A stretch of DNA of 64,000 nt from Tamarix chinensis (Eukaryota; Streptophyta; Magnoliopsida; Caryophyllales; Tamaricaceae), in contig CM060175.1 of the NCBI GenBank assembly GCA_030549775.1, positions 105,517,422 to 105,581,421 on the forward strand, in the 5' to 3' direction. Positions 24,200 to 36,131 of the stretch are shown here, in pieces; the stretch's first letter is position 1; each line of letters starts with the position of its first letter. The position numbers were made by a program, and so were the translations under genes. The notes beneath the pieces were generated by a model, which was given only the letters and a program-made list of their open reading frames with translations, was not told the origin of the DNA and ran no database searches.

Positions 24200-24852
24200 A
24201 AGTTTATTAGAAATAGAAGATTAGGAATACAACTTTTGTGTTTACAAATTTTTCCAAATCAAATTGGATCATGGTGAAAATAACAATGAAATTCAAAACT
24301 GTCAATTGGAAAACGTTAAAGGTTACCAAGGAATGGGTGGTTGACAACCCATTGTTTGCAGCCACTAAAGCAATCATGGCAATCTTGGCCTCAAAATAGG
24401 AAATTTTCAAATATTTTCCGCTTTTCGTCTTATATTTCCATTGACTTAATGCACGATTTTTATCCTTTGTATACCTTGTTGATCTTCAATAACAAAACCT
24501 CTACTTTAACTCAAAGAAAACATAAATGTATTGTTGTGATTACAAGATTGAAAATAATCGAATAGAATGAGAAGCAATAAGAAACCGATGCTAGTGATAG
24601 AGTTAGAAGAAGAAATTAATCTTAAATGTATTATTCAATAATCAAACTTTATATCATAACAAGTAGTGTACTCTTCCTACTTGACTTCTGAATACCCCTA
24701 TAATTCTTTTTTCCCTTCTATGTACTTCCCCCATTCTTTCTTTCTTCATATATGCATATCGCTAATACACATTATAGCTTCTATTTGATAGTATTAGGTA
24801 CCAACAACTAAGTATAATTGTTAGACTTAACTAACTTATACAAAACTCATCA
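24200..24852 (-). mobile_element. Candidate copia 3' LTR region
   Basis: On the minus strand a stop codon and the purine tract TAAGGGGTAAT (just above 24852) precede TGATGAGTTTTGTATAAG. This order (RNase H end, polypurine tract, TG) is where a copia 3' LTR should start. The far boundary is a guess, and no second LTR was found because the 5' half of the element is missing. Confidence 0.35.
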
Positions 24853-26266
24853 ATTACCCCTTACAACAATTCAACGCATTTTAGCAATTTTAAGCCATAG
24901 AAAAACTTGGAAGTTGTCAATGGTTTAGTTAGAAGATCTGCACAATTATCATCAATGTGCACCTTTTCCATCTTAATATTCCCTCCTAAAATCACTTCCC
25001 ATATGAAGTATAATATAACATCAAGATTTTTGGTTCTTTCATGATAAACAATATTTTTATTGAGAAAAATTACACTTTGGTTATCATACCATATAAAAAT
25101 TGAAGCATTAACCACACTGAATTCCCTTATTAAGCCTTTCAACCACAATACCTCTTTCATGCCTTTAGTACACGCAATATATTATGCTTTCATGGTTGAT
25201 AAAACCACTATCTTCTACATAGTTAACTTCTAACTGATGATCATCTTCCAACGTAAAGAACATAAGTCGACTATGATCTTATTGAATCTAAACCCCCTAC
25301 ACAATCAGCATCTACATAACCTTGTAACTTTAAAGAATCATAGCTCTAAAAAATATAAAATAAACCAATGTCATTGGCTCCTTTCAAGTATCTGAATATC
25401 CACCTTACTACCTTCCAGTGTTCATAATCAGGTTACTTATGTACCTGCTCACCAAACTTACTACATAACACAAATCAGGTCTGGTGCACAACATCAAGTA
25501 CATTAAAATCCCTACAACACTTGCATAAGGAACTTTCAATGCTTGTCTCTTCTTTTCATCAGCTATTGAAGCTTGATCTTTGGTTAATTTGAAATGAGTT
25601 TCTATTGGTGTCGAAACAGGCTTTACATTTATAGCACCAAACATCTCGAGTATTCTACTTATATAAGTACCTTGAGATAGTAGGAGACTTTTTTTCTTTC
25701 TTTTTTTTGTTTCTTTCAATAGAAATTCCTAGAATTTTTCTTGCACTTCCTAATACCTTCATGTCAAATTCTCTTTCTAATAATTGCTTTATTTCATTAA
25801 TTTCACCTTTGTCACTACTTGCTATAAGCATATCATCCAAATAAAGCAGTAGATATAACAAGTGCACCTTGTGTTAACTTACACACAATAATCAAACATA
25901 CTTCTTTTGAATCCCATCTTCAAAACAACTTGACCAAACCTGTGATTCCACACTCTAGAAGACTGTTTTAGCCCATATAGTGATCCTTTCAAGAGACATA
26001 CGTAGTCCTCCTTTCCTTTTTCTAAGAAACCACGAAGCTACACCACGTCAAGCCTCTCCTTTAGTTCGCTATTAATAAAGGTTGTTTTCACATTCATTTA
26101 GTCAAACTCAAAATCATATGCAATAACCACAATCAGCAAATCTCTAATTCAAGTATGCTTAAATACAGAAGAAAAAACCTCCTCAAAGCCTATCTATTCT
26201 ATTTGAGTGAAACCCTTTTCCACCAATCATGTTTTATACTTTAGTGGATCATCAGGACTAACACCC
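24853..26266 (-). pseudogene. Copia retrotransposon: RT and RNase H part, degenerate
   Basis: On the minus strand three broken frames follow the copia order. Frame 25655-25867 has the reverse transcriptase catalytic box as YLDD (25832-25843; usually YVDD) with the typical DMLIAS and FDMKVLG text. Frame 25408-25719 has QGTYISRILEMF, PVSTPIE, YASVVGILMYLM and TRPD, the conserved C-terminal RT block. Frame 24861-25160 is the RNase H end, with DNQSVIFLNKN, HERTKNLDV, VHIDDNCADLLTKPL and a natural stop. Stops and frameshifts between and within these frames make it non-functional. The N-terminal RT resumes at 31191, beyond an inserted giant LTR. Confidence 0.92.
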
Positions 26267-28139
26267 TGAAATGCCCCGAAAATTTCTAATTTTAAATATT
26301 ATATTTAAATGAGGTTTTATTATAAAAGTTAATTAAGTATATTACTTTATTTAAAATAAAAGGAAATTAATTAGGGCAAATCAAGAATAAATTTATAAGT
26401 ATTTTAATTAGGAGGAATTTGGGTATTTTAACTAATTAAAGATTTTAATTTGGGAATTAACTAAATAAATTATTTTATTTAAAATAAGGAGGATAAAATA
26501 GTTCCAAATTAATATTAATTTTATAAATAATTTAATGGAAGAAAATTAGGGTGTTTTGCTAATTAAAATGAAATTTATGGAAAATCTTTTAAAAATCCTA
26601 ATTTAGCCTAAAAAAGGAATTTAAATATTATTTTATATAAATATTATTAAATAACCTAAATATCCTAATTAATTTAATTAAGCCAAACCACTATTTTTCT
26701 TTTTCCCTTTTCCTTTTTCCTTCTTCCTTTTTCTTTCTTTTTCTTTCTTCTTTTCTTCTTTTCTTTTTTTCTTCTTCTCCCCGAACTAGGCCAGCTCGCG
26801 GCCCAGTTTTCCTTTCCTCTTCCTTTTCTTTGGCACGACCCAGCCCGCGCTCGTCGCCCTTCTTTCACTCGCCGACACGCTGCGTTTCGTCCGTGTTACG
26901 CCCGAAACTCGTCGTTCCATTTAATGACCCCCTCACCGCGCCGACCGGCCCGGTTCTCCCTCTTTTTCTTTTCTTTCCCCGGCCGACCGGTCCACCTCCT
27001 CTTCTTCTTCCTTATTCCTCCTCCGTCGTCGCAGCTGCAGCTCCCGACCCCATCAATGGCGTCGCTGGCTACAGAGACTTTGACCGGTCGTTTCTTGCCT
27101 CATTGAATTCTCCTTGACTCGAGGAATAAATTGGCGTAACTCTCGTCCGTTGTCTCTCATCCGTTTCCTCTCTCCAGCCTCGCGAACTGTCGAATCAAAC
27201 CAAACGTTGGCCGACCGTTTTCCGCCGCCGGCTGCCCAAATTCTTGCACCCCATAACTTCCTGCCGACCCCCAAAACCCTATTATCCCATCTACAATCTA
27301 TAAATAGCCTGATTGTAGGAGTTTTTGGAGTTTTTCTTCTCCGAGACCCTAAGCCCGAGTTGCCGGCCACCGCAACTTCAGACGTGTTTTCCGCCACCGT
27401 TAGCCAACTTCAACGCCACCGCCGCATCCCAAATTCTTCATTGCATGCAACGCCCTCTAGTTAACTAAACAATTTTCAACCTTCGATTCTTCTTGCACGA
27501 TCCTCCATAACCATGAAAATTTTGCTGCTCATCTCGCTAGAATTTTCACCCCGAATCCTTAAGCCGTCGTCCGCCGCCGTCTCCGCCACTTCTATTGCCC
27601 TTTGAACCACCCAAAAACTCCCGCTAATCCTCCTCCACCGAACCATAAACTTATTTTATTTTTCCCCCTGCTCCTTCTCTCTTTTTCTTCATCTTTTTCC
27701 CCTTTAGATCATTTTTTCGGCCACCGTCGGTGCTGCCCATTCCCGCCGACCCAAGGTGAAACCCTAGACATTCTTAGTCATTATTTACTATTTATTGTAA
27801 ATTACTCTATTTTTATTTTATTTATTAGTAATTATTCAAATATAATAATTATTTCCTTGCTATTAATATTATTATTATTTGATATAAAATTTATGCTGAT
27901 GTTACTTGCAGGGTAGAGAGTAGTAATAAAATAATTTTATTGTTAGTTTCGAATTTTAAGTCATTAATTGAATTATTATATGATTATTATCATTCTTCTT
28001 ATTATTATTAATATTATAATTATTAAAATAATTATTATATTCATTTTATTAATTATTCTGGAAAATTTTAGGCCCTAATTTTGTTTTAACATTCGCACTT
28101 ATGTATTTTAGTATTATTATTTCTATTGTTTTTTATAAC

Positions 28140-28352
28140 CATTAATAATAATATTATTATTATTATCTTTATTATTCTAATATTATTATATATGTTATTA
28201 ATTTTATTATTAATATTAATAAATAGTAGGCCATTAGTTATAAGTAGGGTCAAAATCCCACTTTAAATTTAAAGCTTATATTATTATTATTATTATTAGT
28301 ATTAGTATTTTTTTAATATTATCTTTATTTATAATATTTAGTTGTTATTAGA

Positions 28353-28391
<39 letters not shown>

Positions 28392-28400
28392 TTATCTTTA
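28140..28400. repeat. ATT microsatellite in LTR
   Basis: Imperfect ATT runs, purest at about 28350-28390. This is the inverted equivalent of the AAT block at 7620-8500. Confidence 0.85.
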
Positions 28401-29009
28401 CTAATATTATTTTGGTGAAGGGTAGAAACCCTTATATCACCTTTTTATTTTGAACTGCATTAGTTTTATTATTAATATTCTACTAGTATTTTGTGGAGTC
28501 AATTCTAATATAATAATTTTTAATTAAAAATAAGGTCTTGGGATAAGTTAGAAATAATAGCATTCTTAAGAGGAAACCTAATCCTAGTATTTTTCCCATA
28601 GTAGGTGAGCCCAATCAAAGCTCTCAAGTAATATAGGAGCGTGCTCCAAGACCGGTGACATTTTAGGTAAGGGTTTACTAAGGCCTTTTATGTGCTAATG
28701 TGCATTGTGTGCCTTGTATGTTATGCATCCCATGTTATTATTGTAATTATTGCATATTTGGTATGGCATGGAGTTCAAGCATGCTTTTGTGTTGTTATAT
28801 GGCATGTGTACTATGTGTATGGGATGATATGTGTTGTGACCCTGTAAGACATGCATGTGAGGATGTTGATATGGTTTGTGCGGGAGAAATGATGAAAAAG
28901 GAGGATGGAGAAGGAAGTTGACCAAGAGATGTGAGTTGACCCAAGTATTTTAATAATTTATGAGTGGAAGAATGAAATGGGAAGTGTAGGGTTTCGTGTG
29001 AGAGAATAT

Positions 29010-29335
29010 AATTTATGGTTTTATGCGGAGAATATAATATATGGTTTTAATTGGGAGAATCTAATTTATGATGTTATATGGGAGAATCGAATTTATGGTT
29101 TGTTTGGAAAAATCTAAATTATGATGTTATTTGGGAGAGTGTAATTTATAATATTATATGGGAGAATCTAATTTATGATTTGATTGGGAAAATCTAATTT
29201 ACGATTTATCTGGGAAAATCCAATTTATGGTTTTGCTTGGGAGATTCTAATTTATGATTTTATGTGGGAGAATCTAACTTATGGTCTTGTATGGGAAAAT
29301 CTAATTTATGGTTATGGTGGGAGAATCTAATCAAT
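29010..29335. repeat. Tandem GGGAGAATCTAATTTATGG units
   Basis: About ten to eleven imperfect units of roughly 29-31 bp, each with GGGAGAATCTAATTTATGG or a close variant. They grade into GGTTTGNATGG/AGGGTTT text up to about 29700. Confidence 0.8.
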
Positions 29336-30186
29336 TGTAAGGTAAGGATGAATCTTCAGTTTTATGTGATTTGAATCTAGGGTTTGGTAAGGATGAATAT
29401 TTGGTTGGTATGGATTAAATGTAGGGTTTGGTATGGACAAATCTTTGGGTTTTATATGATTTGAATTTAGGTTTGGTATGGGTGAATCTTTGTTTTTGTG
29501 TGGATTGAATTTAGGGTTTTGTATGACGGAATCATGGTTTGTATGGTGGTATTTATAGTTGTATGGATGTATTAGGGTTTACATGGTGGCATTGATGGTT
29601 GTATGGTGGTATTAGGGTTTGCATGGTTGAATTTAGGGTTTCACGTGAAATTTTAGGGTTTGCATGAAAAAGGTTCAAAGGTTTGCATGGGGAGACTAAT
29701 GTCTGCATGTTTATGAAATTTACGTGTGGAAAGTTAATTTGGGATGTAAGGAAGGTAATGTAAGTGTTATTTGGGTGTTGAACTATTTTGGACTGAAAAT
29801 AGTACGTGGAGCATTATGAGGATACGGAAGAGACTGAATTAGGGTTTGGAGTAATGAACTCTGGGTTGTTGTGATTAACTAAGGTTGGAGTGGATAATTG
29901 TGGTTTGTTATGATTAACTAAGGCGTGGAGTGGCTAATTATGGTGGTTATGGTTAAATAGAGTTTGGAGTGGTTAACTATGATTTGTTGTGGTTAATTGA
30001 GGTATGTGGTGGCTGATTAGGGTTTTTGTGTTATCATATGTATGTGGTGATTTAAGTGTAATTATGATGGTGGAATTTTATGATATGTGATGTGTGATGA
30101 CTTATGCATGTCCAAGGTGAAAGCTTTTGAATAAGATACTTAAGACATTAATCACGTAAAGTGGAAGATGTTGAGCCGGGCCCAGA

Positions 30187-30508
30187 CCGATCCACCGGCA
30201 TAATAGTGGCAGGGAATATTTCCCTCGCAACCGATCCACCGGCTAAAATAGTGGCAGGGCATGCACCCTCGTGACCGATCCACCGGCTAAAATAGTGGGG
30301 GATCCTAAGCTCAACAAACCAAACGATATATGTTGATAAGATGTGGGAAGATACTAATGATTTACAGTGGAACACCGTACAAGAAAGGGCCAAACCGATC
30401 CACCGGCATATAATAGTGGTATATGTTACCCTCGCGATCGATCCATCGGCTAAAATAGTGGCAGGGTATGTTACCCTTGCGACCGATCCACCGGCTAAAA
30501 TAGTGGGG
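30187..30508 (-). repeat. Inverted CCGGTGG modules in LTR
   Basis: Six copies of CCGATCCACCGGCTAAAATAGTGG or variants are separated by GCAGGGNATG...CCCTCGCGA spacers. Spacing is about 42-46 bp within groups of three. It is the reverse complement of the module at 5705-6100. Confidence 0.8.
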
Positions 30509-31190
30509 TTTCCGTAATCGTATGGACTTGATAAAGAGTATGGTGTGAAAATATTTCGATAAAGGATTAATAAAGCAATTAATCTAAACTATATTGGATC
30601 TTGGGTTTTTCACCTGATCGTTCATTGCCTTTATGTTATTGTGTTTGTGATTATGTCCTATTATTATTCTGCATGGATTATGTGCTTATGTGTTGGCCTT
30701 AGTGTTCGGTTACCTTACTCAGTACGTAGCGTACTGATCACCCTTTTCATGGGTGCTGCTCATTCCCACGAGTAGCATGCCCTTCTGACTTGTGCAGGTG
30801 GGCGAGACATCAGTCGAGGCTGTGTGTTGAGTTTGTGGTTGGCTCGAGTTCGAGAGAGTGGTGGCCATATTTTAGTTTTTATGTGATTCTATTTCCTTTT
30901 ATTAATCTTTTATCGGTTGTAACTATTTCTCTTTTTAAGTTGAATAATAATTCCTTATGCGTACTCTGATTTTTGTTTTACAACCGTTTAATGCTTATTT
31001 GGAATATGGATTGTATTGATTTATAATTGATTATTTCTTTTCTTTAGCCTTAGCACTTGGTACTGGAACGGTCGGAGAGAACTGGTTTGATACTAAGTGT
31101 GGCAGTAACATCCCCAGAATTCACGGGTTTTAAGTATTACTATTTTAATTACTTCCACTTTAAAAAAATAGTGAACTTTGGGGTGTTACA

Positions 31191-31838
31191 CACCCTCCTT
31201 TACCTTGTAGAACCACTTACATTCCATTAACTTCTGATTTTTATGTCTAGGAGCCAATCCCCAAGTTTTATTAACCCTTAGTGACTTCATTTCATCATTC
31301 ATTGCCTCTATCCACTTCCATGTTGCTTCTATAGAGATAACTTGCTTATAGTTCATTGATTCTTCTCCTAATGTTGTGGCTGCAGGTAATGCAAAAGTAA
31401 CTGTCTCTACATATCCAAACTTGTTTGGTGGCTTTATAGGTCTCCTCACTTGATCTCCGACAACTTTGTAATTTGCACACTGATCATGTTCGTCTTCAGT
31501 TTCATCTCCCACTTCATCTTTAGAGTTTAACTCAACACTCACCCCCATATCAAGCTCCACCTCAAGCCTAACATCATCTTAATCAGAGGTTGATTCACAT
31601 CCATCAAAATGATCTTTATAAAACTCATTTTCCCTGAATTTTACATCTCTTGAGATGAATGTCATGCCAACATCTGGGCTTACACTCATCACCTTATATC
31701 CTTTTACACCATTTGGATATCCTAAGAAAACATACGTCACTGCTTTAACATTTAGCTCCATCCTTCACATGAGCATAGCAAATTGACCCAAAAATCCTTA
31801 GGCATTGATAGTTGCTAATATTGATAGTCTTGACCCGT
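31191..31838 (-). pseudogene. Copia retrotransposon: linker and start of RT, degenerate
   Basis: Minus-strand text continues the copia polyprotein upstream of the giant LTR insertion. From the far end it reads LRIFGSICYAHV (post-integrase), VFLGYPNGVKGYK and ISRDVKFREN (31579-31761), then an acidic linker and EATWKWIEAMNDEMKSL with ECKWFYKVKEG (31186-31560), which is the start of the copia RT domain. A stop separates the two frames. At about 31838 the similarity ends abruptly, and gag, protease and the integrase core are not found anywhere in the window. Confidence 0.88.
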
Positions 31839-32404
31839 AACCTAAATAAATTCTTAAATAAATTGTCCTAATTATTTCACTTCCTTCCTTTTTGTTAAAC
31901 ATATCCTAAACTTAATTATTTTTATCTGATATATTTTTTACACGGTACCCTAAACTAATCTAAACTAAGCCTAAAACAAAAATAATATATATATTTTTAC
32001 CCTATCCTACAATTTTTATCCCTAATTACCCCTTTGTATCCCCCTATTTTTTTGCCTTAGCTACTATCCCCACCTTCTCCTTATCTCAAGCAACGTACAT
32101 ACCTCTCACATGTCGAACCATCCCTCTCTCGCTCATCCCTATCACTACCGACTCATGATCCATCACCATCATCTCATTGGTTGAACTCACCTCCCTCATC
32201 CCATCTTCATGTAAATATATACATATGCACACAACACCCTTCTCTCTCAACCAAACCCAACTTGTGCACGCACCTCCATCATTTGATTTCCCCTTCTGCC
32301 ACACTCTCTCGGCCAGTTTGGTTTTGCCACGACCAACATTCTTCCCTAACCAAACTGATCACCACCACCACCCTTGTATGCACAACCTTCACTACCACAG
32401 AAAG

Positions 32405-32760
32405 GGGTTTTAATAACGGTTATTTTATAGTTTTAATAACGGTTTTCAACCGTTATTGAATCGCCCGTTATTAAATCTTTAATAACGGTTCATAACCGTT
32501 ATGAAAAATACACAAAAATCCGCGAATATGTGCGAAAACTGGAGTTTTAATAACGGTTTTTAAGTAAAAACCGTTATTAAAACTCCAGGTTTCAATAACG
32601 GTTATGATGAAAACCGTTATTAAAACGTAGGTTTTAATAACGGTTCTTATTAAAACCGTTATTAAAAACAGGATTTTTAATAACGGTTTTCATCATAACC
32701 GTTATTAAAACAAGGTTTTAATAACGGTTTTCATAAGAACCGTTATTAAAACTCCTGTTT
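32405..32760. repeat. Left subterminal AACGG repeat array of the CACTA element
   Basis: Many copies of TTTAATAACGGTT alternate with AACCGTTATTAAA, so neighbouring copies form short hairpins. Confidence 0.92.
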
Positions 32761-33804
32761 TTTCACAGTTTTTGCAGTTTTGTTCCTGCAATCACACCAT
32801 AATTTCAATCAATCCCTTGTTAATACACCGGACATATATACTCAAGAATCAAAATTAATAGGCATACCACAACTTGGTAGCTCTACACCCCAAAGCAAAA
32901 TGTTTTAAGGTTTTCAAAGAAGACTTAAAGGCATAGACAAAATACAAACATGTAGCTCGTCTTCTTCACTCGAACCCTTAAAAACTGGAATTTCATCATC
33001 ATCATCTAAGTTCCTTTGTCTTGAAAATCTGGTTCCAGTAGCTCTTTAGAGGTACCTAATTACACGGAATTGGCATAATTACAGTAAGAAAAGGCCCTAA
33101 AAATAAGAAACATAACAAAAAAACCTCAATTTAGAGGCCAAAATAGCCTTTTTTAGGCTCCGATATTGCCCAAACCGGCCCCGCCGTTTGCCACGTTGTA
33201 GATCTCAAAAAAATACCCAAAATAGCCTCCTAGATCACCTAAATCCGAGGTCCCATGAAAAAGTTATGACCCTCCAAAGTTACGAGAGGTGAATCTAGCT
33301 CTAAATAGCCTCAATAATGTCTTCTCTTTTGCTTATTATGGTTGTAGCTCTAAATAATGTTGAATCTATATTCTCCATACAAACAAATACAACAATAATA
33401 TGTAAAGCTCTCGGCCAACACATGCATTTGTTAATATATACCAACAACGCAACAAATTCAACAACAAACAGCAAAATTTTCAGCCAACACATTCAACAAC
33501 ACATTTTCGAACGAAACCCTGGCGACATGAATTTATATAAGTAGATAAAAAGTTACGAGAGGAATAACAAACACATACATAAAGTGAGCTAGCTACAAAC
33601 ATGACGGTGAGAATGTTGAGAGAGGCAAGGGATTCAAACACGACGGTGCAAGTGCCAGCTAGCTTCGGAACAATGGCAGAGGCGTGGTGGAGAGTTGGCG
33701 GTGCGAGGGTTTGCAAGGAGAAGGAGAGAAAGTGAACGAAGGTTCTCTGAAAATTTTGGCACGAAACAGAACTGAATTGAATGAAATATAAGTTTGATTT
33801 TGGG

Positions 33805-34025
33805 GTTTTAATAACGGTTCTCTCAGGAACCGTCATTAAAACTTTCAGACTTTTAATAACGGTTCCTGAAAGAACCGTTATTAAAACATCCGTGTAAATT
33901 TTAACATTGCCCTTTTAATAACGGTTTTTACTATAACCGTTATCAAAACTATCCCGCCCATAAATTTTCACGCATTTGACAACGGTTTTCGAACTACCGT
34001 TATTAATGTCCCGTTATTATTTCCC
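33805..34025. repeat. Right subterminal AACGG repeat array of the CACTA element
   Basis: The same alternating motif in fewer, more widely spaced copies, including TTTTAATAACGGTTCCTGAA and its inverse. Confidence 0.9.
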
Positions 34026-35962
34026 GTTTTCGTAGTAGTGCTTCTTCACTTCACAGACCCAACCCCAAACCACTTATGCCTCTGCCTATGCTTCACCGTT
34101 TCCATCTACAACCACCTCCTTGCCTTAGTTTTTTTTTGCCCGAGGATCACCACCCTACACTTACAAAACCTCTATCATCGGCCAACCAACCTCACAACCA
34201 ATGATCTCCTCTTCTTCCTTTTATCCTTCTTCATCTTTTATTCTTCTTCTCCCTTATCCCCTAATGCACAATATTTTTTATTCTTCTCCCCTATGGCCAT
34301 CACCGTTATTCCCTACCCTCCTACCTTTGGCCAGAACTACCACACCACCTCCATCACCTTTGGCATTCTCCCTCACCGCCCCTCATTTTGATTTAGCCAT
34401 TTCCCCTGTTATGCACCCTTGACTATGGTAGAAACTGATTTTTTCCCTTTTGCTCCAATGCCCTTCCCCACAACCAACTCGAACCCTTGCACCACCTCCT
34501 TTGTAGCCACCCACTTCGTGGGCATCACTACCTTGTAGTAGTGCCAACACCCTTCTAGCCACCACTAGCCACTGTCCAACCCAACACGTCCCTTTTCCCC
34601 TTGCCTTCCCTTCCCTATTTCATGTGCATCCCCACCGAGCCCTTCTTACACCACTTCCAACCGTATCTCCTCCCTTCTTATGCTGCCTTACCCCAACCTA
34701 GCAGCCACCTCCCTTGCAGCTATTATCCTAGCCGGCCACCTGAACCAACACCAACCATCTCCACCATTACCATTACTACACCCCTACCAACCTAGGGCAA
34801 CCCCTTTCCTACACATGACTCATGTTGTGCATGCAACGTGAGAATTTTGCCATAAAACTTTTGTTACATATTTTAAATGTAAGGATGTGTTGATAATTTT
34901 ATAAAATAAATATTTTATTATTATAATAATTATTTTATGTTAAATATTAATTTGATAATTTTGAAATTATTTGTAGGTATAAAGTTTAATTAGTAGGACC
35001 TTATAGTATTTGGTAGAATACCACTAATTTGCATTTTTGTTAGATTTCAGGTAACTTTTATACCTTACTAAAATGGTAAATTTTACCAAATAGCGTATTA
35101 GGGTTTTGTGTATGAAATATGTTAAGTATGGTTTATTATCCTATAATTATGTGCTTATTATTGTTGTTATAGAAATAGGTAAAAGAGACATGTTATAATA
35201 TGTGAAATATTTCGAGTACAAAAGTATGGAAAAATGATTTTTATGACTATGTATGCCATATATGTGGAAAAAGGATAAGGTGAGCATGCTGAGATAAAAT
35301 TTATAGAATAATAACTATGAATGTGTGCCCTAGGGGCAATTTGGTCATTTTACACATGACATGATATTTATCCCAATAAGTATGTCCAACAGGTATTATA
35401 TGTTGTTGAGCATAAGATTATGTAATCATTGATGTATCAGATACTCATATTAGGGTTTTATATGCAAAATATTGAATAAGGGCAAATTGGTCATTTAACT
35501 TATCTAAAAATTTAATCTCATAATAAATTATTTTGATTATTATGTTTTATCCTTTTCATGATAGTTTGATAAAAAGAATAGATTTAGAGGATGTTGATGT
35601 GGTAATTTTAATCTCAGGGGCATTTTGGTCATTTTTGATATAATGTGTCCAAAAGTAAATAATTGAGCCTATGATTTCCTTAGTATACTTTTATGATTGA
35701 CCTTGGTAATGGCCTTGCTTATAGATGTCTCAGAACAATTGGAAATGAGTAAAATGATTAATCATGAAAATTGGATCTATATACTTGTATGTAATTTCAT
35801 AGTTACCTTAATAAAATACTAATACTCAAAGTGAAAGACCTTGATATCGGGAATGATGACTTTTTAGGGGTCACTATCCTAAAGACGTGGTTTAGCCCAC
35901 AGTTGAATATAGATTTTTACGGATGTGCCTTAGTGTCCTAGCTAGGCCTTATATCTTATTTA

Positions 35963-36131
35963 GGGCTATAAACGAGTCGAGTTCATGATCCAAAGCTAAA
36001 AAATGAACTGATCCTCACCTTTTTGAGTTTGGGCTTGACTCGTTTAATAAACAAACGAGTCGAATCGAACTTTTAACGAGCTGAGCCGTCAAATACCAAA
36101 CTAGTTCAGCTTATTTACAGTCCTAATCTTA
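35963..36131. mobile_element. CGAGT-type MITE
   Basis: The left end AGGGCTATAAACGAGTCGAG and right end CAGCTTATTTACAGTCCT are imperfect inverted repeats (AGGGCTATAAA against AGGACTGTAAA). The inside carries CTTGACTCGTTTAATAAAC and AACGAGTCGAATCG. This pattern is typical of a widespread plant MITE group, probably hAT-like. A clean target duplication was not found. Confidence 0.6.

Larger units (their letters stand above)
26267..31190 (-). mobile_element. Giant solo-LTR-like element, 4.9 kb, inserted in copia RT
   Basis: The left end TGAAATGCCCCGAAAATTTC and right end TTTGGGGTGTTACA are the inverted 3' and 5' ends of the giant LTR family. A perfect 5-bp duplication CACCC flanks it (26262-26266 and 31191-31195). 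Removing the element and one duplication restores the copia reading frame across the junction, which confirms both boundaries. Blocks read in reverse: AT-rich end, pyrimidine-rich arm (26690-27760), ATT microsatellite (27780-28480), GGGAGAATCTAATTTATGG tandem units (29010-29330), telobox text (29380-29700), CCGGTGG modules (30187-30508) and conserved 5' block (30700-31190). No coding sequence is recognised. Confidence 0.9.
32390..34040. mobile_element. Non-autonomous CACTA (En/Spm-type) transposon, 1651 bp
   Basis: Ends are CACTACCACAGAAA (32390) and the inverse of CACTACTACGAAAACGGG (closing at 34040), flanked by a 3-bp duplication CTT (32387-32389 and 34041-34043). CACTA ends with 3-bp duplications define this superfamily. 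Both subterminal regions (32405-32760 and 33805-34025) are packed with TTTTAATAACGGTT and its inverse AACCGTTATTAAAA, as expected for transposase-binding repeats. The interior (32800-33800) has no transposase. Its short open frames (33301-33492, 33480-33836) are not recognised. Confidence 0.92.
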
